From positions 434,001-498,000 of the forward strand of contig NC_069135.1 in NCBI RefSeq assembly GCF_026914265.1: 64,000 nt of DNA, given 5' to 3'. The translations under genes and the position numbers were made by a program. Source of the stretch: Mya arenaria (taxonomy: Eukaryota > Mollusca > Bivalvia > Myida > Myidae). This document shows, piece after piece, positions 1-12,441 of this stretch (position 1 is its first letter; each line of letters starts with the position of its first letter). Under the pieces are notes generated by a model. It did no database searches. It had not been told where the DNA came from and worked only from the letters and a program-made list of their open reading frames with translations.

Positions 1-1676
1 TTAAACTAATTGTAGAACAAATTGAAGAACAAACCAAAACAAATAGATAAACTTTTCGTTTTTGCATATAAACAAGAAATGGTAACCATAACGCGGAATT
101 GGATAGTTCTACGCTGTTTATTTGTATTATTATTCGTGAAGGGTGTTTTTAAAACTCTTAAATCCGCTTGACAACGGACATTATCCTATGCACAACAATT
201 ACTTCTATCTATAAGATTTGTACCTTTTGTGAATTCCACTGCAGTTGGTAGGTCGTTTATTTAAATAAATATTTATTGCCTATCGTAAGTGTTTTGTCGC
301 AAACAAAATTATAAAATACATGTATTGTAAAACGTATGTCCATCCCATTTGTTTATGTCTTTATACCATTGTCGTTATGGTCATTTATAGTTCATGAGTA
401 TATTTTCATGAATTTCACATTCAATATTACTTTAAGATTTATATTCAGACAGGGTCTCGTAAAATGTAGATTTAATAACCGGAGCTATTGTATGTGCATG
501 GCAAAAAGGTTGTTGAGAGACCATTTCATTTCCCATTCGCTGCTTTGTTATTTGACAAACGTCTTTCTGCATGAGACGTCCGTGTAATTGACAAATAAAT
601 TAGATATTTAGGAAATTATTCAAAAACAATTCTTTCTCTGGTAATCAATATCCATATGCTCGTAGGAAGTCTTTTCAATTAACCGAAATAAATAAACATG
701 TATAAACCAATAAAATAGTTCAGTGGAAATATGGACAATCAAATTTCTAAAGTTTACCTTGATTCGTTATTGCCATAAAAATTGCATGCAATTCTACCGT
801 CGTAACATTGCGAAGCAATGGTAAAAGTACTTCTTGTGTTGAGCTGACGTATTGGTATACCGTGTTAATATTTTATTATAAACCATAATCCCTTATATTC
901 GTTTCACCCCAAATAAACGACATATCAATAAGAATATTCATTCTTTTATCCCCTGGGTGCACATGAAATAGTATCCAAACTATTTAAAAAACAATTGTTG
1001 CCTGCGTTACAAACTAGTCCAATTCTAAGTGTATGCAAGAACCAACACCTTATATAGTTGAAATTCATTGCAACCCATTCAATACCGATAAATTGCAAAA
1101 CTGAGAATACATGCATACTCACATGAATGCATGAATACTGATTATGGTTTTAAATTGATCATTAATGGTAGTCATGACCAATGCTAATTCCTTAAAACTA
1201 CTATAAAAAGTATATATATAAGGAACCCTTTTGAAACATGCTTGTACCATCTCTTTAAAATTGAAAAGTTCGTGAATGGTGTAATTTTGAAGGGAATGAA
1301 TCTTATCAGGTGATGAAACGCATAGCGCGAGCACTTAGATGTAATGCGGTAAGGAAATGTTTGAGTCACAAAGAATTAATATGACTAATGGCGATCAGCT
1401 AAATAGTTCTTTCTGCATATGTTGCTATCGTTTGTTTCAAGTAGGAAACGGGATGTTATCAGTCAACATTGTTTTTTTTGTATGTCAAACATCAAACACG
1501 ATGAAAGTTTTGCATTTTTCACAGAGTTGACGAAAACAACAAGAGAAATGGCAAATATATTTGACATGGGGAAACATAGATGCAAATTAAACTAAGGAAA
1601 GTTTCTATGATTAAATGCATTATGTTCGAAAGGAATACCAAACAACGTGAGTCTACCCTTATCTAAAATTACAATA
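1..1676. other. 5' flank of the + strand gene, no gene seen
   Basis: AT-rich sequence with only short, low-complexity reading frames and no recognisable coding similarity to the family that follows. The last ~130 bases (about 1550-1680) line up loosely with the proximal upstream sequence of the - strand paralogues. They share a TTTGACA-like start, a TTTCTATGA segment and a CGTGAGTC segment, so this part is probably promoter-proximal regulatory DNA. I see no RNA gene or element in the rest. Confidence 0.5.
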
Positions 1677-1699
1677 CTTCCTTAACGGTAGGTATAAAA
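1677..1699 (+). promoter_or_regulatory. Core promoter with TATA box, + strand gene
   Basis: The block ends ACGGTAGGTATAAAA, with TATAAAA at 1693-1699, 71 bases before the ATG at 1770. The same block, including the bases before the TATA box, lies at a similar distance from the ATG in every full-length - strand copy, which supports a real core promoter. Transcription would be expected to start near 1720-1730. Confidence 0.75.
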
Positions 1700-1769
1700 G
1701 GTATGTGCTCGTTTCCTCTTCAGCACTTGTTTTAGGCGGACATCTTAAAACACTTTCCTCCTATCCAGA

Positions 1770-4300
1770 ATGAGTTCTCTCTTGTTTCTCACGTGTGTAG
1801 GATTGTTATGTGGCATTGTGGCTGCTGAGAACAACACGGAAGTTTATGAAGACAAAGGTAAGCTAAAGATATTAGATTAAACAAAAATTAACTTAACAAA
1901 GCATAAATACGTATCATATACGTTGATGTTTGTCTTATATTTAAATTTATATTTATATAACAATGGCAGGTATCAGATTAAACTGAATAATAATTGAATG
2001 TTCATGACATTAATATCTGCTTCATTTAAACAGATACCACCTGCATAGTCTTAATAATTTATTCCACTGGGCTCGTCCGTGTAGTTCTCATTGCATCATT
2101 CGGTGTTAGTGGTTACAGTCCAGTGAAAGTTTGTGGCCAAACACTTAGTATATTAAAGTTAAAATCGTTTAATCAATGTCATACAATATATTCCTTCATC
2201 TAGTTGAACCGGCCGACCGAAGCATCATTCTGCCCGGATCAACTTTCACCCGTGCATTGTGTAAGTTACATGACAGTTATAATTATTTAGTTTAATAGTA
2301 ATTGTGTATTTTTGAACTTAACACGCAAAAGGTAGTAGATGACTGATTACTTTTAATCTACCTCTTTATATTATTTCCCCCCCTCGTTCAATGATAGAAA
2401 CATAGAAACACTCTAAATCTGACCTCACTTTTGGAGCTAATAATTATGTTTGCTATTACAAAGACACCGCTCATAAATTAAAAGAAAAACTAATTACAAC
2501 AGTTTTCTTACAACTCCGACCGTTTACAGAAATAAATATGTACTTGTAAAACTTTCAAAATAATGAATAGCAGTATTTCAATCAGCTACATGTATAAAAT
2601 TATTATTCTGCTGTATTTTGTACATCTCCAGAATGAATTGTCTATGTATCGCGAAGCTTTCTATCTAACTAAAAACTCGGAACGGTACTCTTCAGTGATT
2701 TACCTGTGTGTGTGTATGCGTTTGTGCGTGCGTTCTCACATACAGTCTTGAAAGAAATGTTAACGTTGAATAAAACAAGGAGTACTTGAAATTTCATTTA
2801 TCAACCGTACTGCTAAGAAATATCCCAATGTACAATTTACATGTATGTATGTACCCCTTAGGCCAGTGGCAGGTGGTGACCAACCCGTGCCTGAACAACG
2901 TCTTACATGCCCTGAACTTTCCCCACCCGAGTGACGCCACCAAATTCATCCAGTGCGGGTTGTACGGACGCATGTTCATCGTCCAGTGTCCAGCAGGAGA
3001 GGTCTACGACCAGGCAACATCCTCATGTATTAATCTGAAGGTTCGATGACCATAGCTTAAAGTTTTCTGTCAAAGGTTCAAGTGCATTACCTAATCATTG
3101 TCATAAACATAGCACTCGCTACAAACTGATACAGCATAATTAATATTGTATTGAGGAGGGCACCCATGACTCTGCATTATAAATACATCAAACCACCAAA
3201 TAAAATATTAATAAGCTGTTATTCAACCTTATCAAGCTAACAAAGCGTAATGTTTGTTTTCAAAGAACACAATATGCTATAGATGAAATGTGATTAACAT
3301 GAACAACTGGCTCAACTTCCAATACCTTTTCAGGCGGTTGTATCTCCACCGATCGACATATCCTCTCTTGGAATTTACTTTCAATGCACAGCTCAAAACC
3401 TCCAAATGGGCCGGCTATGCTTCAACGTTTATACAAGCGACAAACAATTCATCCAGTGCGCCGCTGCCGGAAATGGCCGCGTGATCACCTGCCCTGACCA
3501 GCTGATCTGGGATCAGAATAGGCAATCGTGTGTGTTTGCGTTTCAGGAAGGTGTGGTGATCTCTGGCAATCTGGTTGCACTTACAGGTTAGTTCCCGTAG
3601 GTAGTTTTCAGAATCAAAGGGTGCTCCCGAGGTTGTTTATTTCTAATTTACGGTATGTATGATATTTTAGCAATTCCGTGGCAGTGATACTCATAAAACG
3701 ATTCGGGTTTCATGCTATCAATGTATAAAATCGCGCTAGAAATAGTAATACTTAAAGTGGAACTCTTATTCAAAATCAATACATACACATTTTTAACAAA
3801 CATCAATTTTTATTCATAAACCTTTAACTACTTAATTCATTTATGGAAAATATTAATTACTATTTACTGTGGTCTACTATAGTCTCATAAGAATAGAAAT
3901 ACCGTCTTTTACGCTTATTTCTTTCAAATGAAACTCAGTATCCTTCATAAAAACCATTTCGATATTTATTTATCCTATTTGGAATATTAAAATTGTTTTA
4001 ATTGTGGTAAATCCTATTTGTGAGTAAGAGTGCATGTTTAAAGCAATAAAACTCGCCGGTGGATGTATATTTGCAGGTTTATTAAACGGCGCAAACCCCT
4101 GTACCCCTGAGGCAATCAACGCCCAGTCATTGTTCTTCTCGCACCCCGATCCTACCAAGTTCATCCAGTGTGACCTGCAAGGGAACGCGTTCGTCCAGAG
4201 GTGCCCGTCCAGCCTCGTGTGGAACCAGTACTTTAAGACGTGTGTCTCACAGCTTGCGACATTCACACTCACCGGGGAGACAAACTATATATGGTCGTGA
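1770..4300 (+). CDS. Secreted protein with three CBM14-like chitin-binding domains (divergent + strand copy)
   Basis: Five coding exons: 1770-1857, 2204-2260, 2862-3040, 3334-3586 and 4077-4300 (801 nt, 266 aa), all with GT-AG introns. The ATG gives MSSLLFLTCVGLLCGIVAA, a clear signal peptide of about 19 residues. A short linker containing a DRSIILPG motif follows. Exons 3, 4 and 5 each encode one domain with cysteines spaced C-x21-23-C-x10-C-x12-C and the signatures KFIQC and CP, as in peritrophin-A/CBM14 domains. Chitin binding and extracellular location are inferred from the family. This is the most divergent copy and the only one on + (tail-to-tail with A1). It has an extra cysteine in domain 2 (RLCF where others have RIFF) and a slightly different C-terminus. 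Exon 3 ends at a weaker donor (AAG|gttcga). The exon model is strong; the biological role is unknown. Confidence 0.87.
2704..2732. repeat. Degenerate TG/CG microsatellite in intron 2
   Basis: A short run of TG with CG and TA interruptions inside intron 2 of the + strand gene. It is not part of the coding sequence. Confidence 0.7.
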
Positions 4301-4393
4301 AGAGGTGAACAAGTCCTCCTGGTGGCAGTATTGACATTGTTTACACAAGACCGACTTCAACTGCTCGCCATGTTCTTGTACCACATTGGTTAA

Positions 4394-4399
4394 ATTAAA
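4394..4399 (+). terminator. Possible polyadenylation signal ATTAAA
   Basis: The ATTAAA variant lies 94 bases after the TGA of the + strand gene. No AATAAA is seen nearer. The placement fits a short 3'UTR, but the hexamer is common in such AT-rich DNA. Confidence 0.45.
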
Positions 4400-4592
4400 A
4401 GCAAAATTAATCATATGTTTTTGTTTTTGTTGTTTTGTAAAAAATATGAACAATTCAACGGTTATAGTGAAACATATAGGGAATGGGAGCCATTTCGGAA
4501 ATATAAAAACTCTATCCTGCTCGTTACCCTATATATCCCATATCGAACCACCTACTCATCTTGCAACGTTTATATAACGCCGACACTTTTTT

Positions 4593-4629
4593 CACGTGTG
4601 TGTGTGCGTGCGTGTGCGTGTGTGTGTGA
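4593..4629. repeat. Alternating TG/CG microsatellite
   Basis: About 37 bases of nearly pure alternating purine-pyrimidine (TG with several CG steps) downstream of the + strand gene. Such tracts can form Z-DNA and are often polymorphic in length. Confidence 0.8.
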
Positions 4630-7600
4630 TACAATGTATGTAAACAAACTGCAAAACTCTTGAAAGAGAATGGGAACAATAGTGAATAAGTTGACATCAT
4701 GTTTAAAACAACTGTCAATATGGACGTTGTTGTTGTTTTGTTTTTTTAGTTAGGAATTCTAATCGAACTCAAAGTTTGAAAATCGTCAACAGCCTTCTTT
4801 TTATGTGTTAATAATGTCTAAAACAAACGAAAGCAGAATAATTCATGTTGACAAGCTGTAACATGGGATGCATCATGCTTTAACCTCTTCGAAATTTTGT
4901 TCTTTCTTCAAACCAAACGCAGTGACTCTATAATTGAACAACAACGAGTAAATCAACGCTGTGTTTAAAATTTTAAATTTAAATTTAAATCTTTTTTGTT
5001 GTAGTTAGCAGCAATTTAATGGATTCAAACGAGTTCGGTCTCGAGTCTTTAATGCTTGAAATGATCAAATACTTATTAAATCAAACATGGGATAATTATT
5101 CAAGAGCCTGTCCATCAAAGGGCATTCAATCTAACGGGGATTAGCAGTCCAATAATCAGTAATTTGTCCTCATTCTTAGGAAAAGGTGAACACAAAGCAA
5201 GCTGCACTCCTAGAGCCATGTCTAACTGGTGAGCCTGTCAGAACAATTTCACTTTGATTAGATATTAGCGTCAGTGTTTAGGACAGGAACTGCTAATTTG
5301 CAAGTCCGGAAAGGAATTCCGGACAAAACGAAACGTCTAATGATTAATCAACTCTATTATTTCGTATCAGAGTGCGTGGAGTACAGTACTGTTAGATCAT
5401 ACTGTTCTGGGTTTTTTGTCTTAAGTCTTTAAAACATGACTAATAAGAATGTCTGTTTAATATTTAACTCTACTGCTACTTGTTTGAATTGTAATTTAAA
5501 AGTTCAATCACATGTAAGAATTACGTGTGCATAGCTTTATATGCCGTATTTGTATACCTATTATTTGAATATGAATAAAATTTACCACGAAGGAATGGTA
5601 TCAGGTAATTTATTTGCTTGCGAAATAGAGAATAACTGTAAACGAAATACAATGTTAACAATTAGTTGTAATATGGTAAACACATATTCAGTATGCAGCA
5701 GTGCAGGGCCGCAAGTTATTTCATTAAATAATAAAGGAAGGCCTTTTCAAGAGTAACTATGTTCAAACATTATATTGGCCAAAAGTGTCTATACCCTGTC
5801 AAATACCACAGGCGTTCATAGTTTAACACTGAATACTATTCTCAATTTTTAATATATAAATATATATGTTAATAAGGAGTTGAAGTGCCAGCAGATAGTA
5901 ATTTCAATGACATTTTGAAAATGTTTAAGGGTATAAAGGTTAAAATGATTTAAAACGAGTTTCGTATACATTTCGCATATGGTAGGGTGATTTCCAATTA
6001 AAATGTGCAATATTTATTTAACAGTTATCTAAAATGGTTTAAAGAAAGAGATATATAATAAAATGCCTTATATGCGATACTATTTTTTCAATATAGACTT
6101 ATTTAAGTTACCGGGCTTTTGCTTTACTTTTGCTTAATTGCAAATAACAGGATAGAAACGACGCAAAAAAACAGCAAAGGTTGAAGAATACATGTCTTCG
6201 ATTTATTAACTTAACCCGATTGCTTTTGAGGCTCTACTATATGTCCTTGTTCGATGGGTTTCTTTCAAATAGGAAGTTGCCGCATAGTTGACATTAAGTT
6301 TGACAGAGAACTTCTTTAGACTAGAATAAAACGATTAAATTGTCATCGCGGTGTGTGTATATATATTAATGATTGCATATTAATACGATAAATAATATTT
6401 GCCATTGGTACGATTTATAACAAACATTAATAAAAACATTATTATATGTTAATATTTCTTATAACGAGCATGTCTCAGAAGACCGTAATATAAAACTTCA
6501 TTCAATAGTTAAACATCCTTATAAACGTTAACACAGCACACATAAGTTGAGCCGTACACTTCACTTTGGTAAACTTTATTTTGTTTTATATACAAACATA
6601 CCAATTTTCTTTTTAGCATTATTCTTCATTATTCAATATTTCAAACTCAAATTTTGAGGAAATGTGTATTATTGAACTAGCAACTTTATTGAAATTTAAA
6701 TGAATGTTTGAAACGTAATAAACACCTGTCAAACTGCCAAATTAAGACATCTTGAAATTTCCAAGACTATTGGTAATTTCAATACCAGGTTTTCGAAACT
6801 GTCATGAAATGATAAGCCTACTTTGTTTTCTTATTTTGGTTCGCCTACTTTAACATTTCTTAAATAATTCTAACTATTTATTTCTCTTGCAACCTAAGCG
6901 AGTAAAAACGTTTCTGTACAATATTTTCAATACCGTGTCGACATGTATCTTGAGTTTTTGTAAACACTGCTCCATAGTAGGATCGCCATATTGGATGAAA
7001 AACTATTCGGTTCTCCAATTTAATCATGTAGATGTTATGCATATGCTCTCAATTGAAAATTTGCGGAAAAGTAGCAAACTACGAGGAACAATATGGCAAT
7101 AACAATTATACCAAAACAGTGGAGGAGAATGGGCCCTTACAAATGGGCATTGAACATGTAACACATGAAAACATAAAAGTGTTCCCTACCTAAAACAATC
7201 TTCACGTTATGTGAAGTCTTGACTTGTAGGACCTCTTAATATATTAATGTTAGTGTGACTGTCCATTGTATTTAAATGAGTATTTTCCATTGTGTTATTG
7301 AACAGAACTATAGGCAAAACATACAGTATGTAGAATCGTGTAGAGAATTCCTTCAGGCATTCGAAAACCAAATAGCGGAAATTGATTAATAGCGGTCTTT
7401 TATCTTTGTCCGGAACATCACTCCGGGCTTGCTTCTTATATCTAATAAAACTGCAATTTAGTCTGACAGGGTTTTCTAGAACGGTATAACAAAAGGTCGG
7501 GAAGTACAGATTGCGCTTTGTTCACACTCCAATAAGACATTTCACATCGGAATTCCTTTCTTAAAGACTGGTGAGATCATATCAAGATGACAAACGCTTC

Positions 7601-10600
7601 TATGGATTATGTATTTTTTACCTGATTAACATTTGTTTCACGGCTCTGATTCATATTTTGATTATGCTTACGTTTCACAAACTTCCGTTTTGTTGTTGAA
7701 TTATTAAGATAATAAATAGAGTTTACGTGCATTGTTTGAAGGGTATACTGTATGGCAAATAAATGGGTTTTGTTTGTGAGAAAGGATTTTGTCGTTTAAA
7801 TGGAAATGCATATGTACGTTACAAAATTCCATAGAGCTTCCTTATTCACTTTAATATCCAACAAAGTAACGGTTTTTTCCTCAAATCTCGAGAGTTAGAG
7901 AGGGCCTTTCCAATCCTTTCTTATATTTTAAAACATGATTTATATAATGCAAATGTATACCAACGCTTTTATGGAAAAAATGGTCGCTTTTTTACCTAAT
8001 CCAAATATCATTAGGAGTTATCCATAGTTTGAATTACTGATTAACTAATGCTTTCCTTTCAAAAACCTCTGGAAATAAATGCTTTCCGTTGTGTAGTTCA
8101 ATTGTAAACATATCAAAAGTAAACTGTATGTCGATTGTTGAAGGACATATAACAACGGTATGGTATTTGATCACGGAAAACTCTGCTTTTAAATTGAAAC
8201 CATGACAATGCATTTGCACAACATTAAGGAAAGAGCCAAAAACACTTTATATTAAACAAAATAACGTTTCTCTTTCATCAAAATATGTTTTATTTGGTCG
8301 AACATGAGAGTGGAAATAATTGGCAAAAAGAGAGTGCCGAGTCTATATTTTTTTATCAATAATACTGCTATATAATAACTTTTATAATAAAAAGGCTAGT
8401 GCACAATTATAACTTATTTTTTAAATACTAAATTTCGAATAAAAAATACATAACGGCATTGTCCTGATTGTTTTCTGTTTATTAAGATGGGTTTACAGAA
8501 ATTGATTTGGAGGTAAAAAGATCAGCCTTTCTCGTGCAGATGTGATCTTGCTTGTTAGCGCTGATCGAGGCGCATTATTTAGCTTGTTGGTTGGTGCCTT
8601 CTGCCCCCTCACTTGTGTTGTTTACCATGAATTTTGAGGATGAATTTAGCAGGATGATAAGGAGTTCCAATGAGTTCTGATTCTGGTATATGTTTGGGTT
8701 AATTAATTGATAATTATTATTTCATGGTTGATTTGAATTGTGTATCGGTATTTCCAAGGAATACTAAAGCTTTAGGCTCGCGTTACTACTTTGGAGAATT
8801 TTATCAGTCGGCTGTTTAGCTATTTTTGACCCATATTGAATATCTCTATGCGCTCTTGTGGACATAACAACGATATCCGTGCCTTTTTTGAATGCTCTCG
8901 CATGCCAAATGTATTACCGTCATCATCTGAACAATTGGGCAATATCCGATTTGTTGCAACCCGGCAGCTTTGAAATGAAAAGTTAGTGTCCGCTGAAAAC
9001 ATTGATATTATCTTAGATGCTGTTTGTTGTGATTGATGTATTATGAGATGAGGGATTAATTTACAACTGGGTAAGTGTCATTTTAAAAAAATACCCATGC
9101 ATTAATCCGACTAGAATTGTATTACTCAGTGAGTCGTTTTGCCACATTTTAAAACCACGATTGCCAATGTAGTTTCACGAGTGAAATAAAATACTATGTT
9201 AAACTCATACTGACGTTTTTATGCTTATTTCTGGAGATGTTTTAATAGTTTAAATCATTTTTTCTAAATACCCCCTTGTTGGAAACACCTTTACGTCCCG
9301 CCTACAATTAACAGTAAAAATAAAACCGCTGTTTTGCTTGAAAAATCAACATGTCTAAAAGGTGATTTTTGCCATACGTCATTTTTATCTTAGGCCTAGT
9401 TTTCGCAAAATGCCTCACAAATATCGTCATTTCTCATTTTCCTTTGTATAGAGATCTTAATCTCACACTTGTTTCCACATATATCGATACGAGCGCAAAA
9501 TTGTTTCATAATCAGAGCAATGTACAGCTTGCAGAAAATAACGTATACAACCAAATTGTCATTTTAACCTAAGTAGTCAACGACGAGAAAGTCCGCTGAG
9601 AAAATTATGAACTTTATACTATTATTCAAATTAACAGCTTCTTTTTTTAATCATTTTAAGCTTACCTTAACCAAGGATTACATACACATAGCTTTTTTAT
9701 ACTATAACTTTATACTTTATATTGAATGTACTTAAACTATGCCATAAACGACGAGTCAAAGATTATATCGCTTGTGAGCAATTGAATGCATACTATATAT
9801 AAAATATACCATTAAAGAGTTGTCAAATGATACATACCTTGAGGCATTAAGGTCAAATAACTGTTTTTTAATATAAATGTTGGAACTCCATTCCAGGTTT
9901 CCTTGTCAAGACTGTCCAGCAAACAAACTTTCCGTATATCTTAAACCGTAATCACTGTATACATCTTGTCATGCTTGTCTAGAACTATGCCCCTTTTATC
10001 TCCAAATAAATGACACAAATTAAAACATATGATTGGCTTTCATTTGCAGTTTGTTGATTTTGGTTTCCGAAAAATGATTTATAGAATAATAATCATACGT
10101 TTGAATGACAGTTTAATCGACTTGGAGATACGGCTAATTATAAGAAGTTGATACATTACACTTTCTTTCACAATATATGATTTCGTTATCCAAGCAAGTT
10201 GACTACAATGTCCTTATTTTGTAGTTTCAAAATAGAATTAGTGTATATTTTAGATTCAATAAGAAATATATTTATTTTTATTATTCTCGTTCCTATCCAA
10301 TCTATACTCGTATATCTAGTGGTATTTCATACCGCCTTTTCACGTTCTGTACAACAAAAGACCGATTCAAGTGCTTTGTTCGACATTCGTGTTACATTGA
10401 GTAATAATATATTTTTCATGGGTTTATGGGTTATTTCAGAAAACATTCTTCATAAAAGAATGAAATGCAAGGAAATTGCAATTTCAATGACATTTAAAAA
10501 TAGAAAATAGCAAACTAGATGTTTTAAATGTTAAAACGTTCATTTTGGTATAGAGTTTGCATTTGACAACGTGGTTTTCAAAGAGAAACATGAGCTTAAG

Positions 10601-12357
10601 TTCTGATATGGATTTGACAAGACTGTTATTACTATTCAAATGTTAAGTAAATGCTGACATTAGATGATATATCCACTGTTTTTAATTCATAACGATAGTG
10701 ATATATCATAACGTATTTTGAGTTACCAGAGCTTTGCTAATTTGCAGATGCATTCTAAAAGAAGGTAAGTCTGACTCTCAAAAATGCACTGTAATCAGAT
10801 GGCTTTGAAGGAGATGTTCTACGCCCTTGTTTGGTGCATTGCTTTCATTATGATGGCATTCAGTTTGTTTCAGAAATTCAGGACAATTGTTAAACGTTGT
10901 AATTTTCAGCGTCTATCCGCTTGACGTTACGTGTAATAATTTCATTAATTACTACATAATATATAGTAAGATATGGTTCCTGTTAATTAATGTATTGTCC
11001 TTGGTATTATTCAAGATATTTACTGTGTACTGAAAATAAAATAAAAAATGAAAACAATACATGAAAACACTGCTTCTTAATCACATGCTTTGAAACTAAT
11101 TCACGACGTTGAAATTGTGGCCATGCCTGTAAAGTCAACCTTTTACTGACCGTTTTTGGTCATTCATGGTTGATTATATGTTAATTGTTTGTCATGTAAC
11201 CAGTACGGCATGGCCATGCTATTTCATAATGTTCTTGTAAACTGCCAAATGTAAAGAACAAAATGTCAATAAAATATCAACTTGTAAGACTTAATATAAA
11301 CATTTATAAATTTGGTGTTACTTTATGCTCTTCATCACGTGGTCGTGTAGGCAGTTCGCCATATGGAACCAATTACCATGCAACGACCCGTGTGCGACAA
11401 TTTTTGTATGTACATTATATTTTTCTATATTCACCATAGAGTGAATTTTTATTGTTACCAAATGAGAGACAGTGTATACAAAACATTGGGCATTCGATTT
11501 ATTATCATGTTATTATTTTATAATTCGTAAAATGTATACGGTGAGAAACAATCACATTCAATTTATTATGGAACCTCGGTTACCACTAATCTTGCGATTA
11601 TGATTAAATGAAGCGTCAATGGGTAGCGGTTTCTGTAATATGTAAAGGGGCGGTACCCAATAGAATACGTTTGTCAATAAATGCATTCATAGGTTGCCTA
11701 CCTGGCATGCTTATGGTAAATTCTGTTCTTATTCCCTGCGTAATTTTAAGTATTTGTTTTTATTTTCTAAGAGCCTGTGGATGAATGTAAGATACAATTG
11801 CGAGTAATACCCTTTCTTGTCTTACCCTTTAATTCACCGGAAGTAATATTGAGCATGACGGTATGTGTGGGAGAGCAATGTTCAATATCGGAGGCTTTGA
11901 TGTCATCGAGCCTAAATGATACGGTTAAAGGCCCTAGTACTGGTAAGTATTCGTTTTGTTGAGCACAATGGAAGGTGTTCCATTATACAGTTGAATAAGC
12001 ATTAAGTCGATCGTGCAGTTTTCGAAAACTAACGTTAGCCGGTTTATAAAAAGATTTTCAGAAGGGGTAAAGGGTGCTGAGAATCGGACGAACGAGGAAT
12101 CAATTTGGTGTTGTTTGATCTGTGTTTTTGTCACTCGTCAATTGTTTGTTGATATTTGTGCCGTAACATAAGTTCAAAGTACGTCAAAGGCTGATGGGCA
12201 TACCGCATCTAGTTTCTTTAACCTGTTTCAATATGCTTCATGTTGATTATGTTCAGCTTTCTTTTTAAAAAAATAAATAAAGTATGTTTAGGATAACCAA
12301 ACAATGTACTTATGATATTTGATGACAAGAAGACTTGTGGTCGTGTTTAAGTTTGCA
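4630..12357. other. Gene-free spacer built of diverged array blocks
   Basis: No convincing gene. Several segments match spacers elsewhere in the array. 5138-5365 resembles 15718-15920 and 31058-31262, which lie upstream of A copies. 6230-6370 resembles 37940-38080. 8030-8200 resembles 38640-38760 and 50870-50990. 9890-11980 resembles 23590-25540 and 43550-45700. This looks like an older array unit whose exons have been lost. The open frame at 10199-10510 is not kept open in the related blocks and is probably chance. Confidence 0.6.
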
Positions 12358-12363
12358 TTTATT
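12358..12363 (-). terminator. Polyadenylation signal AATAAA, gene A1
   Basis: TTTATT on + (AATAAA on -) about 80 bases after the stop of A1. The same hexamer, in the context of a shared 3'UTR, recurs after B2, A2, A3, A4 and A5. Confidence 0.7.
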
Positions 12364-12441
12364 GTAACTCATGTACAAATAAGTGTTCTGTCGTCATTGT
12401 TCGGTTTTAAGCCAAACTTGTCGATGACGCCCAAGGACCAT

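Noticed and set aside
10199-10510. 103-codon frame with hydrophobic stretches as a membrane protein
   Set aside because: Sister blocks near 16.3, 24.0 and 43.9 kb are interrupted. The hydrophobic residues follow from AT-rich DNA.
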